39,261 nt of DNA, from positions 1-39,261 of the forward strand of contig CALIBQ010000053.1 of the NCBI GenBank assembly GCA_938049385.1, given 5' to 3'. A program made the translations under genes and the position numbers. Under the pieces are notes generated by a model. It was not told the origin of the DNA and made no database searches. It worked only from the letters and a program-made list of their open reading frames with translations. Every line of letters begins with the position of its first letter. Position 1 is the stretch's first letter. This document shows positions 23,561-31,484 of this stretch, one piece after another. The stretch comes from an uncultured Anaerolineae bacterium. Its GTDB lineage: Bacteria; Chloroflexota; Anaerolineae; JACIWP01.

Positions 23561-25045
23561 TCACGAGCGCGAGGGGGAGCTAACCTCTGCTAGATGCAGT
23601 ATGCGCCGCCGCCGGCCGATCAGCATCAGTAGGGCGACCAGAAGGGCAAGTCCGCCGGCAATGTACAACAACAACCGCCAGGCCGGCGCGCCGTCCACCC
23701 AAGTCCCATACACCACGCCGGCCAGGGTGCTGAACAGCGCCACAAACCCCACATATACCCAGGCCTTTGTCTTGCCAATGATGCTGGCCGTGATGAGGAT
23801 GCTCTGCAGGCTCAGCTCTGGGTCCGCCATCAGATAGGCCAGGAGCGGGCCGCGATGCATCCCCAACTGCAGGAACATGTTGGCAATGGGCACCTCCACC
23901 AAGGTGGGGAAGTACATGAACACGCCGAAGACGACGCCGGCCGCGTTGCCCAGCAGGGTGTTCCGGCCGGCCAGCGCCTGGATCCATTCCGGCCGGATGA
24001 GCGGACGCAGGACACCTACGGCAAACACACCCACCACCAGCAGAGGGAAGATCTGCTTGACAAAGCGCCAGGTCTCCCACAGCCATTCCTGAATGTCGAA
24101 TGGGTCGAAATAGCGGCGCGCCACCCATGCCATAGCTCCGATCAGCAGGACTACGGCGAACATCTTGCCGGTGAAGAAGATATCCAGTCCGCCGGCATGC
24201 GGCACCATCCTCACCGCCGCCGTCAGCAGGGTCAGAACGATCAACCCCAGGGTAACCCAGGTCCACGTGTTGAACCCCTCATCCACATGGGTCAGGCCGC
24301 GCCAGGCGCTGACACCAATGAGAATGAGCAGGCCAATGAGGATGGCACCCTGGGCCGTGACACCCTCTTCGCCGCGGGATGGGTCAAAGGGCACCAGACG
24401 GTACAGGAGGTCCTGGAAGCGGTCCATGCCCTGAAGGGGCAGTGTAACCTGGGCGTAGCTGTTGGTCAACAGCCCGATTTGCAGGGTGCCGGCAATGAGC
24501 AGGAGGAGCAAGAGGCCCAGGAAGGCCCAGTTCTGTGCCGGCACACGGGCCTCGCCCGCCGCAAATGTATCCCCCTCTTCTGCCGCATGGCGTGCATCGT
24601 CCCGGAAGAAAATCAATGCCATCAGCAGGCCAATGCCGATGCCGAAGGCGATGGACAGCACCAGGCGCGCGATGGCGATATCCATGCCGATGGCCACGCC
24701 GGTGTAGCTCAGCGCCAGGATGTTGATGGCCGGCCCGACGAACAGGAAGGTGATGGCCGGCCCCAACCCGGCGCCCTTTTTATAGATGCCGGCGAAGAGG
24801 GGCAGGATGGTGCAGGAGCAGACTGCCAGCACAAACCCACCCAGTGCGGCGGCAGGATACGAGATGTATTTGGGGGCCGAGCGCCCCAGGAAACGGGTGA
24901 TGGCCGGCTGAGGGATCAGCGCGGCCAGCGCGCCGGCCACGAAAAAGGCCGGCAGGAGGCAGAGCAGTACGTGTGCCGCCAGGTACGCGGCCAGATTCCC
25001 CAGGCCGCTCTGCAGTAATCCCACGATGAATGTGCCCACGTTCAT
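23561..25045 (-). CDS. DUF318/ArsP-like permease
   Basis: 494 aa membrane protein. The N-terminal half has the hallmark of this permease family, GGFVLAVCSCTILPLFAGIYKKGAGLGPA, with the CSC cysteines and a partner motif FLFVGPAINILAL. The C-terminal half repeats it with VVFGVFMYFPTLVEVPIANMFLQLGM and ADPELSLQSILITASIIGKTKAW. About ten to twelve helices are visible, with a hydrophilic loop near residue 155. Characterised relatives (ArsP) export trivalent organoarsenicals; many others are uncharacterised. AAGGAGGA lies upstream of ATG 25045 but about 14 bases away. It follows the radical SAM gene by 33 bases in the same direction, with an ArsR regulator further upstream, so metal- or arsenic-linked expression is plausible. 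Confidence 0.85.
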   Translation of the reverse strand: MNVGTFIVGLLQSGLGNLAAYLAAHVLLCLLPAFFVAGALAALIPQPAITRFLGRSAPKYISYPAAALGGFVLAVCSCTILPLFAGIYKKGAGLGPAITFLFVGPAINILALSYTGVAIGMDIAIARLVLSIAFGIGIGLLMALIFFRDDARHAAEEGDTFAAGEARVPAQNWAFLGLLLLLLIAGTLQIGLLTNSYAQVTLPLQGMDRFQDLLYRLVPFDPSRGEEGVTAQGAILIGLLILIGVSAWRGLTHVDEGFNTWTWVTLGLIVLTLLTAAVRMVPHAGGLDIFFTGKMFAVVLLIGAMAWVARRYFDPFDIQEWLWETWRFVKQIFPLLVVGVFAVGVLRPLIRPEWIQALAGRNTLLGNAAGVVFGVFMYFPTLVEVPIANMFLQLGMHRGPLLAYLMADPELSLQSILITASIIGKTKAWVYVGFVALFSTLAGVVYGTWVDGAPAWRLLLYIAGGLALLVALLMLIGRRRRILHLAEVSSPSRS

Positions 25046-25078
25046 TGTTCGGAAAGATGTCCTCCTTGCTGGAAAGTA

Positions 25079-26182
25079 TCAGGCACAGCGGATAATACCG
25101 CGCGCCCATAGGCAGTCCCCGCAAACAGGGAAGGTATTGCCAAAGCAGTCCTCTTCGTTCTTTTCCGCCAGGTCACAGCCGCAGTCCACGCAGGGTGGAA
25201 AGTCAAACTGCAGGACGCGCTCGCGGAAAGCCACATACGCCGGCGTTTCCCAGATCTCGCGGAGAGACTGTTCGGGAAGCCGCCCGATCTCCCAGCGCCG
25301 GATGGACTTGCGCCGGCCCATCACATAGCAGGTATACGAATGCATCAGCGGCGGACAAGGGCTGACCCCACCGTGCCAGCCCACCGCCAGCGCGCCGGCC
25401 TGTACAAACGGGCAGAAGCTGTTGCGCGACCCCAGGTCCAAGTCCAAGTAGCTGATGTTAGCTTGTGTGCGAAAGACTTGCACCAGCGGCTCCAGCGTCT
25501 CCTCCGTCAGGTCCATTTTGGGCAGTATCCAGGTCGGCGTCCACGGCGACCCCTTCCCCTGGAACGAGGTGGCGCGCAGGTTGTACAGCGTCTCCGATAC
25601 CATGTCCTCGGTATACGGCAGGACATTGGTGATGAGAATCAGGGAAGCGCCGATGTACTTGGCCAGCGAGTGGAGATGCGGCAGTTCGCGGATGTTACTG
25701 CGCATGGCCACGAACTCAATGCCGATGGTCAGGGGCGGCAGGGGGCTTGGCTCCGAAAGCTCGTAAAAGGCGCGCACATTCTCCACGACCTTCGAGAGAG
25801 AGCCGCCGCGCCGCACATGGCTGAAGGTCTCCGCAGTGGTGCCGTCAATGGAGACCACGAGCTGGTCCAAGCCCAGTTCCAGCAAGGCGCCGGCCATCTC
25901 CCTATTTAGCAGGAGCGCGTTGGTGGTGACCTCCACCCGTAGGTGATGCTCCTTCGCCAGACGCACCATGTCCACGAAGCGGGGGTGCAGGAGCGGCTCC
26001 CCAATGCCGGCGAAAGCGATCGTCTGCGCGATGGGAAAGGTGGAAAGTTCCTCTATCAGCCCTTGATAGGTCTCCCACTCCATGAATCCAACGGTTTCGT
26101 CCCACACATTGCGCATGCATGTCCGGCAGTTCAAGTTACAGCCGTTCGTAGGCTCGATATACACCTTACGCAGTGCATCCAT
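25079..26182 (-). CDS. Radical SAM/SPASM protein resembling tungsten-oxidoreductase maturases
   Basis: 367 aa. The radical SAM cluster motif is C15-x3-C19-x2-C22 in TNGCNLNCRTC, followed by FAGIGEPLLHPRF (GGEP-like motif) and VTTNALLL. The C-terminal SPASM-like region has cysteines in SFCPFVQ, SPCPPLMHS, PPCVDCGCDLAEKNEEDC and FPVCGDCLW...IRC. The strings EPTNGCNLNCR, GIEFVAMRSN and NEEDCFGN...CLWARGIIRC match my recollection of the radical SAM maturases encoded beside tungsten-dependent aldehyde oxidoreductases. No such oxidoreductase gene is in the window. It probably installs a modification on a peptide or enzyme; the target is unknown. A 59-codon gene ends 13 bases upstream. Confidence 0.85.
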   Translation of the reverse strand: MDALRKVYIEPTNGCNLNCRTCMRNVWDETVGFMEWETYQGLIEELSTFPIAQTIAFAGIGEPLLHPRFVDMVRLAKEHHLRVEVTTNALLLNREMAGALLELGLDQLVVSIDGTTAETFSHVRRGGSLSKVVENVRAFYELSEPSPLPPLTIGIEFVAMRSNIRELPHLHSLAKYIGASLILITNVLPYTEDMVSETLYNLRATSFQGKGSPWTPTWILPKMDLTEETLEPLVQVFRTQANISYLDLDLGSRNSFCPFVQAGALAVGWHGGVSPCPPLMHSYTCYVMGRRKSIRRWEIGRLPEQSLREIWETPAYVAFRERVLQFDFPPCVDCGCDLAEKNEEDCFGNTFPVCGDCLWARGIIRCA

Positions 26183-26195
26183 GTGTCGCCGATGT

Positions 26196-26375
26196 TTACT
26201 CCCATTCCAACTGCATGCGAAAGCGTCCGTACTCCGACACGTAGAAGATCAGCTCCTCCTGTCCAGGAGCGATCTTCTCCCACACCTCCGGCGCTAGATA
26301 GGCCATGGCGAAGGGCTGATCATCCTCCCACAGTTCCACCGGCATGAAGTCCGCCGGCGCCTCCGGCTTGCCCAT
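26196..26375 (-). CDS. Small acidic protein upstream of the radical SAM gene
   Basis: 59 aa from ATG 26375; an in-frame TTG precedes it. It contains no cysteine, is rich in Glu, Trp and aromatic residues (FMPVELWEDDQP, PEVWEKIAPGQEEL), and ends YGRFRMQLEWE. It stops 13 bases before the radical SAM start, so the two are almost certainly coexpressed. It could be a chaperone, a small subunit or a substrate of the radical SAM enzyme; a leader-core precursor layout is not obvious. The 246 bases between it and arsR hold only short overlapping frames (31 and 52 codons) without clear coding character. Confidence 0.55.
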   Translation of the reverse strand: MGKPEAPADFMPVELWEDDQPFAMAYLAPEVWEKIAPGQEELIFYVSEYGRFRMQLEWE

Positions 26376-26621
26376 CAAACCTGATGGGCCCCGAAAGATG
26401 GTTCATCAGCCCAGACAGACCATGCCCCAGCGGATAGTCAGCGCTTTCTCCCGCTGTCTGATTTGATTGTTCAGCCATCGAGAGATGATCCTGCCGCGCA
26501 CGTTCCTGTGTTCCATATCCCCTGCTTCCATACAAGGGTATGCAAAGAGCCGCTAGCAAATTTCATTTCCGGCGCCGCGTAAGTGACGTTGACTGCCGCC
26601 GCGCCGGCCTGCCAGCGCCCG

Positions 26622-26987
26622 CTACAGCTCCATTCGATAGTAGGCCACACAGACTGGACAGGTGCAGTCATCCAAGGGAGGTTCTGGCACAGCGGGCAGT
26701 TCCACGCGGGTGCCCAGTTCTAGCAATAGTTCCTGGCCCAGGCGGATCAGTTCCTGGACCTTGGGAGAGGCCAGCCGATAAAACACCGACTGACCCTCTC
26801 GCCGGTCCTCCACCAAGCCGGCCTCCCGCAGGACGCCCAACTGTTGGGAAATATAGGGTTGGGGCCGGCGCAGAATGGCGATCAGATGACAAACACACGC
26901 CTCCCCGTGTCCCAGGATATGCAGGATCTGAAGCCGTACCGGGTGGGCCAGCGCCTTATATAACTGCGCCATTTGGGCTTCCATCAT
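26622..26987 (-). CDS. ArsR/SmtB-family metalloregulatory repressor
   Basis: 121 aa winged-helix protein starting MMEAQMAQLYKALAHPVRLQIL, the standard ArsR N-terminus, with GGAAGGTG just upstream. Helix 3 carries GEACVCHLIAIL, equivalent to the ELCVCDL metal-binding signature (Cys-x-Cys) of ArsR/SmtB/CadC sensors. The recognition helix is QPYISQQLGVLREAGLV and the wing is REGQSVFYRL. The C-terminus adds DDCTCPVC, three further cysteines that could complete a thiolate site for As(III), Cd or Pb. A promoter with an AT-rich dyad over its -10 lies upstream, fitting autorepression. Likely controls the small gene, radical SAM and permease genes that follow. Confidence 0.92.
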   Translation of the reverse strand: MMEAQMAQLYKALAHPVRLQILHILGHGEACVCHLIAILRRPQPYISQQLGVLREAGLVEDRREGQSVFYRLASPKVQELIRLGQELLLELGTRVELPAVPEPPLDDCTCPVCVAYYRMEL

Positions 26988-27035
26988 CACCTTCCGTAAC
27001 TCGCTTTCCGTGACCAGTCCTATGCAAAAAACGAC

Positions 27036-27070
27036 ATATCTAATATACTCCGAGATAGGGATATTGTCAA
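27036..27070 (-). promoter_or_regulatory. arsR promoter with overlapping dyad operator
   Basis: On the minus strand TTGACA (27070-27065) and TATATT (27047-27042) are 17 bases apart. The dyad ATAT-CTA-ATAT (27036-27046) covers the -10 and the first transcribed bases, an AT-rich arrangement typical of ArsR/SmtB operators. Confidence 0.7.
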
Positions 27071-27128
27071 AAATGCTGTACAGCTATCGCCAAGCGGGAT
27101 ACGCGGCATGCGGGTGGTCCATGCGATA

Positions 27129-29255
27129 TCATAAGGGCCGGGGAGTGCCGGCCGGCAGATTCTCCCCCTCCGCATCCCAAGAAATACTATCCAGCAGACA
27201 GCTCCGTAAGGAAGAAGCCGCGGTACTGGATGCGAAGCAGGTGATGCGATCGCCGGCCTGAATGACGGTATCGCCGTGCGGGATGACTACCTGACCGCTG
27301 CGCCGGCGTATGGAGACCAGGACTGCATCCGCCGGCAGTACACGCGAAAGTTCACGGACAGTGCGACCTACACAGCCGGCATCTGGTGTGACGGAGATTT
27401 CGACGAATTCGGTGCCGTCCACCCGCCGCAGGGAGAGCTGTGCGGCACGGTGCTGAAGCTCCGCCCGCCGGGTCAGGGCGAGGTTATACGCACGCAGGAT
27501 ATCGTCGCGGCGCACGATGCCCAGAAGCTTGCGCGGGTCTTCGCGTGAGACCACCGGGAGCCGGCCCACGCCCAGCCGGCCCAACTTCTCCAGTGCCGAG
27601 GCCATGGTCTCATCCGGGAAGACCACATGCGGCCGGCGTGTGGCGATCTCCGCCGCCGGCGTTTCCAGCGGCAGGCCGCGCTCCAGCGCGCGCTGGAGGT
27701 CCTGCAGGGTGACCATGCCGAACAGATGACCATCCGTGTCCAGCACGGGGAAGCCGTGATGGCGGGTGCGGTTGAACTCTTCCAAAAGCCCGCTGAGGGT
27801 CATGTCGGCCGGCACGGTGTCCGGGTTCGGCGTCATGGCCTCCTGCACCAGGATGCCCTGCATGATATCCACATCGCGTCCCTGGGAGATGCGGATGCCG
27901 CGGCGCGCCAGCGGGATGGTGTTGATGGTTTCTCCCCGCAGTATGGCCCGGCTGGCGAACCAGGCAATGACGACGGCAAACATCAGCGGCAGGATGATAT
28001 GGTAATCCCCGGTCATCTCAAAGAGGAGCAGGATGGCGGTAATCGGTGTGCCGATGATGCCGGCGAACGCAGCCGCCATACCCACCAGGGCATAGGCGCC
28101 GGCCGGAGCGACAATCCCTGGGAAAAGCTGTGCCGCGATATGGCCGTATGCTCCACCCAGCATGGCGCCGAAAAAGAGAGATGGCGCGAAGATGCCGCCC
28201 GAACCGCCGGAGCCCAGCGTCAGGGAGGTGGCGATGATTTTCAGGAAGATGAGCGCCAACATGACCCATGGGACGCCGGCGCCGGCCAGGGCCAGTTCGA
28301 TGGTCGAATAGCTGTTGCCGAAAACGTGGGGAATGCCTTCGTACCGCAGACCAGGGATCAGGCCGTAGACGATGGCGAAAATGCCCAGCAGTGCGCCGCC
28401 GACGGCCGGCTTGAACCATGCCGGCACCCGCTTCCATTCCTCGAAGCGGTCCTCCGCCCAGACCAGGGTGCGCACAAACAGCGCCGAAACCGGCGCCGCC
28501 AGCACACCGAGCAGGGCATACAGTCCAAACTCCCAGGGGGAGCGCAGGGTATAGGCTGGAATAATGAAGGTCGGCGAACCCCCGAACACCGCCCGGCTGA
28601 TGGCGGCAGAGGTGACGGAAGAGATGACGATCAGGCTGAAGTTGGTAGCGCTGAAATCGCCCAGGATGCCTTCCAGGGAGAAGATGACGCCGGCGATGGG
28701 AGCGTTGAAGACGCCGGCGAGGCCGGCCGCCGCACCGCAGGCCAGCAGGGTGCGGGTACCCTCCGGGCCCAGCCGCAGTAACTGCCCGAAGGATGAGCCG
28801 ATGGCGGAGCCCATCTGTACGACCGGCCCCTCCCAGCCAGCGGAGCCGCCGGTGCCGATGGTGATGGCAGAGGCGGCGCCTTTCACCAGAGCGACGATGG
28901 GGCGGATGCGGCCGCCGCGCAGGGCCACCGCCTCGATGACTGCCGGCACGCCGTGCCCCTTGGCCTCCGGGGCGAAAAAGCGGATCAGCAGGCCGGTGAG
29001 CAGGCCGCCGGCCGCAGGGATCAGGACGAGGTACAGCGGCCCGAAGCCTGCCAGCCGGCCGGCCAGCGGGCCGAAGGACACGCGTTCGATGAGAGTGATG
29101 AGCCGGCGGAACAGGACAGCGGCGATGCCGGTACACATGCCCACGGCTAGGGCAATGAGCAGTCGGGAAAAGGTCTCGGACGACGTCAGGGACCTGACCC
29201 AAGATCGGATGCGCTGGATAGACTGGAACAATCTCTGCCCCACTGCCGCAGTCAT
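27129..29255 (-). CDS. ClC-type chloride channel/transporter with CBS pair and RCK C-terminal domain
   Basis: 708 aa from ATG 29255 (GAGGCAGGCGA upstream). Membrane part about residues 30-430, with the anion-pathway motifs KGHGVPAV (GxGxP; His where CLC-ec1 has Ser), GSAGWEGP (gating glutamate in GxEGP) and GSGGSGGIFAPSLF. Two CBS repeats follow: VQEAMTPNPDTVPADMTL to FGMVTLQDL, then RPHVVFPDETMASAL to LGIVRRDDI. These bind adenine nucleotides in relatives. The last about 85 residues (FVEISVTPDAGCVGRTVREL to VIQAGDRITCF) form a TrkA/RCK-C domain, an unusual regulatory addition for ClC proteins. Its own promoter lies at 29304-29331. Confidence 0.93.
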   Translation of the reverse strand: MTAAVGQRLFQSIQRIRSWVRSLTSSETFSRLLIALAVGMCTGIAAVLFRRLITLIERVSFGPLAGRLAGFGPLYLVLIPAAGGLLTGLLIRFFAPEAKGHGVPAVIEAVALRGGRIRPIVALVKGAASAITIGTGGSAGWEGPVVQMGSAIGSSFGQLLRLGPEGTRTLLACGAAAGLAGVFNAPIAGVIFSLEGILGDFSATNFSLIVISSVTSAAISRAVFGGSPTFIIPAYTLRSPWEFGLYALLGVLAAPVSALFVRTLVWAEDRFEEWKRVPAWFKPAVGGALLGIFAIVYGLIPGLRYEGIPHVFGNSYSTIELALAGAGVPWVMLALIFLKIIATSLTLGSGGSGGIFAPSLFFGAMLGGAYGHIAAQLFPGIVAPAGAYALVGMAAAFAGIIGTPITAILLLFEMTGDYHIILPLMFAVVIAWFASRAILRGETINTIPLARRGIRISQGRDVDIMQGILVQEAMTPNPDTVPADMTLSGLLEEFNRTRHHGFPVLDTDGHLFGMVTLQDLQRALERGLPLETPAAEIATRRPHVVFPDETMASALEKLGRLGVGRLPVVSREDPRKLLGIVRRDDILRAYNLALTRRAELQHRAAQLSLRRVDGTEFVEISVTPDAGCVGRTVRELSRVLPADAVLVSIRRRSGQVVIPHGDTVIQAGDRITCFASSTAASSLRSCLLDSISWDAEGENLPAGTPRPL

Positions 29256-29303
29256 TCGCCTGCCTCGATCGTACAAATTGGTGTTCGCTGGACAACAAAA
29301 GGT

Positions 29304-29331
29304 AGTATAGACGGGGCCAAAGGGATGTCAA
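29304..29331 (-). promoter_or_regulatory. Promoter of the ClC gene
   Basis: On the minus strand TTGACA (29331-29326), 16 bases, TATACT (29309-29304), about 50 bases before ATG 29255. It lacks the GCGCAAGTAC motif at the -9 spacing seen in four other promoters; only an isolated GTAC occurs nearby. Confidence 0.7.
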
Positions 29332-29440
29332 TTCCAGCGTACCCCTCCTGCCTTGGCGCTTGCTCGCCAAGCACTTGGTTTTCCCAACGTCCTCAATGCC
29401 TTAACCGCCGGCATATTATCAATAATTGCTGTCGTATTTT

Positions 29441-29489
29441 TTGACAACTAATTGACACAGTTGACAGAGTTGCGAGTCTGTGGTATCTT
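29441..29489 (+). promoter_or_regulatory. Promoter with three tandem TTGACA boxes (Lrp-domain gene)
   Basis: TTGACA occurs at 29441, 29452 and 29461. The last is 17 bases before TATCTT (29484-29489, preceded by TGG), making it the likely -35. The upstream copies could be alternative -35 boxes or a repeated protein-binding site. The leader to ATG 29551 is about 55 bases and holds GGGAGGAAG. The rest of the 29256-29550 gap holds the ClC promoter and a small hairpin (CTTGGCG/CGCCAAG near 29353-29372). Confidence 0.6.
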
Positions 29490-29550
29490 ATATATGTAGA
29501 TTCTTCGTACCTCGATTCCGGCGCGACGCAGAGAAAGGGAGGAAGAAACC

Positions 29551-29781
29551 ATGAAGGTCTACGTGTTCGTCAACACTCGTATCGGTGAGGCGGCCTCCGT
29601 CGTCAAGGCACTGCGCAAAATCCCTGGGGTCATTTCCGCTGACGCCGCCATCGGTCCCTATGACGTCATCGTGCAGGCCGAGGTTGCCGACCCAAAGGCG
29701 CTGAGCGACTTGCTCCTGTTCCAGATTCAGGTCACGCCGGGCGTCACCAACACTCTCACATGCCTAGTGATTGAGGTGTAA
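29551..29781 (+). CDS. Stand-alone Lrp/AsnC effector-binding domain (RAM) protein
   Basis: 76 aa, the size of a single RAM domain without the DNA-binding half found in full Lrp (about 150 aa). The sequence MKVYVFVNTRIGEAASVVKAL...IPGVISADAAIGPYDVI shows the beta-alpha-beta-beta-alpha-beta pattern of this domain, with the ligand-loop glycines in GPYDVIVQAEV. ATG 29551 follows GGGAGGAAG. It may sense a small molecule and pair with a full-length Lrp elsewhere, or modulate an enzyme. It is terminated before the hdr genes, so it is a separate unit. Confidence 0.88.
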   Translation: MKVYVFVNTRIGEAASVVKALRKIPGVISADAAIGPYDVIVQAEVADPKALSDLLLFQIQVTPGVTNTLTCLVIEV

Positions 29782-29867
29782 GCACCCATCTTTCACACTG
29801 AGGGGTCATGCAGTGAAGCTGGCGTTCTGGCTTCATAGGCTTCGAATATCGGACGGCATCGGTCGAC

Positions 29868-29903
29868 AGAGGGCCAACCCAACCGGGTTGGCCCTCTGCT
29901 TTT
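29868..29903 (+). terminator. Strong Rho-independent terminator after the Lrp-domain gene
   Basis: A 13-bp perfect stem (AGAGGGCCAACCC with GGGTTGGCCCTCT) around loop AACC is followed by GCTTTTG. It separates the Lrp-domain gene from the hdr-fdh operon. Confidence 0.92.
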
Positions 29904-29915
29904 GTGATGAAATTC

Positions 29916-29927
29916 CCGATATATCGG
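29916..29927. promoter_or_regulatory. Palindrome CCGATATATCGG upstream of the hdr-fdh operon
   Basis: A perfect 12-base dyad, extended by TTC...GAA on the outside with one extra base, about 90 bases before hdrC. It lies in the only region that can hold the operon promoter, so it is a candidate operator. No convincing -35/-10 pair was found in this AT-rich gap. Confidence 0.4.
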
Positions 29928-30017
29928 CGGGAAAACCAATAATGAAAGTGAACATATTAACAGAAATTCGATGAGTTGCTGTAAATTTTCGCTCAAATCG
30001 GGAGGTTCAGGCGTGAT

Positions 30018-30614
30018 ATGAATCATATCCAAGGGTTTTCCCCCGCGGCGGCATCGGCACTGGAGAAGATCGCCGAAGAGGTGTCTGTCTGCATGCAGTG
30101 CGGGACGTGCGCCGGCTCCTGTCCCACCGCGCCAGCCATGGACTACACCCCGCGCGCCCTCATGCGCCTGCTCCAGGCCGGCCTGTTCGACGAGGCACTC
30201 CACAGCCGCACCATCTGGATGTGCACTACCTGCTACTCCTGCACCGTGCGCTGTCCGCGCGATATCCATGTCACGGATATCCTGGGCAAACTGCGCGGCA
30301 TCGCCATCGCCGAAGGCTATGCCGAAACCGCCGGCATGACTTTCAACAAAGCCTTCCTGGGCATCGTGCGGCGCTACGGCCGCATGTTCGAACCGGAACT
30401 GCTCATCCGCTATCACCTGCGGCAGGAGCCCCTGGGCATCGTGGGAGCCGCTCCCATCGGGTTGGCCCTGCTCCAGAAGGGCAAAATCTCGCCCCTGCCG
30501 GAACGCCTGCCGGCAGAAGGACTGGCCCAAATCCGCCGCATATTCGAGGCCGTGGAAGCGCGGCGCAAGGCCGCGCCGGCGCGGCCTCATCCCATGCATG
30601 AGGTGTCCCGATGA
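30018..30614 (+). CDS. hdrC: Heterodisulfide reductase-like subunit C
   Basis: 198 aa Fe-S protein. ATG 30018 is preceded by GGGAGG. Two [4Fe-4S] motifs are present, CMQCGTCAGSCPTA and CTTCYSCTVRCPRDI, spaced as in HdrC. The C-terminal half lacks cysteines and is mostly helical. HdrC passes electrons between the flavin subunit HdrA and the catalytic subunit HdrB. Its stop overlaps hdrB (ATGA). First gene of the six-gene hdr-mvhD-fdh operon. Confidence 0.93.
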   Translation: MNHIQGFSPAAASALEKIAEEVSVCMQCGTCAGSCPTAPAMDYTPRALMRLLQAGLFDEALHSRTIWMCTTCYSCTVRCPRDIHVTDILGKLRGIAIAEGYAETAGMTFNKAFLGIVRRYGRMFEPELLIRYHLRQEPLGIVGAAPIGLALLQKGKISPLPERLPAEGLAQIRRIFEAVEARRKAAPARPHPMHEVSR

Positions 30615-31474
30615 ATCCACTGCGCTACGCCTATTATCCGGGTTGCAGTTTGACCACCAGCGCCAAGGAATATGACCGCTCGGTGCGCGCCGTGTTCGAC
30701 GCGCTGGGCGTAGAACTGCTGGAGATCGAGGGGTGGAACTGCTGTGGCGCCACGCCGGCCAGCCAGAACGAACTGCTCATGTACGCCCTTTCGGGCCGCA
30801 ACCTGGCCTGGGCGGAAGCCCGTGGGCTGGATGTGGTAGCGCCCTGCAGTGAATGCTTCAAAAACCTGAACAAGACCGCACAGGCCGTGCGCGCCGACCC
30901 AGCCGTGCGGGCCGAGGTGAACGCCGTCCTGGGTGATGTCAGCCTGACCGGCAAGGTGCGCGTCAAGCACCCGCTGGAGGTGCTGGTGCGCGATGTGGGG
31001 CTGGAGGAGATCCGCCGGCGCGTCACCCGCCCGCTGGCCGGCCTCAAGATCGCGCCCTATTACGGCTGTCTCATCACCCGGCCGCGCAACGAGTTCGACA
31101 GCCCGGAGAACCCTACCGCCATGGACGACCTGATGGCGGCCCTGGGCGCCGAAGTGGTGGACTACTTCCCGTACAAGACCCGCTGTTGCGGCGGCGCCCT
31201 GCTGTTGAGCAATAAGCGCATCGCCCTGGGCATGACGCGCGACCTGGTGATCAAGGCCCACCAGCGCGGCGCCAACAGCATGGCCCTGGCGTGCCCCATG
31301 TGCGACATGATGCTGGATCCGTACCAGGGGCCGGCCCTGCGCGCCGGCGAAAAGCCCCTGCCAACCTTCTACTTCACCCAACTGATAGGGCTTGCCCTGG
31401 GGATAGACCCTGACCAACTAGGCTTTGCCGATCGCGTGGTATCCCCGCGCGAAGTACTGGCGGCCCTGAGCTAG
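30611..31474 (+). CDS. hdrB: Heterodisulfide reductase-like subunit B
   Basis: 287 aa with both cysteine-rich CCG domains that bind the noncubane [4Fe-4S] clusters at the disulfide-cleaving site. The first has GWNCCGATPAS then PCSECFKN; the second has YYGCLITRP, RCCGGALLL and CPMCDMM. ATG 30611 overlaps the hdrC stop. In methanogens HdrB reduces CoM-S-S-CoB. Bacteria of this type lack those cofactors, so the physiological disulfide or other acceptor is unknown. Confidence 0.93.
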   Translation: MNPLRYAYYPGCSLTTSAKEYDRSVRAVFDALGVELLEIEGWNCCGATPASQNELLMYALSGRNLAWAEARGLDVVAPCSECFKNLNKTAQAVRADPAVRAEVNAVLGDVSLTGKVRVKHPLEVLVRDVGLEEIRRRVTRPLAGLKIAPYYGCLITRPRNEFDSPENPTAMDDLMAALGAEVVDYFPYKTRCCGGALLLSNKRIALGMTRDLVIKAHQRGANSMALACPMCDMMLDPYQGPALRAGEKPLPTFYFTQLIGLALGIDPDQLGFADRVVSPREVLAALS

Positions 31475-31484
31475 AGGAGGGACC

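Noticed and set aside
26376-26621. Molybdenum/tungsten-cofactor riboswitch or peptide precursor genes before the radical SAM gene
   Set aside because: No segment matches the Moco-type consensus I know. The 31- and 52-codon frames overlap each other and lack clear ribosome sites or a leader-core layout.
29304-29345. Fifth GCGCAAGTAC-type promoter at the ClC gene
   Set aside because: A TTGACA-16-TATACT promoter exists, but only GTAC is found upstream and at the wrong spacing.
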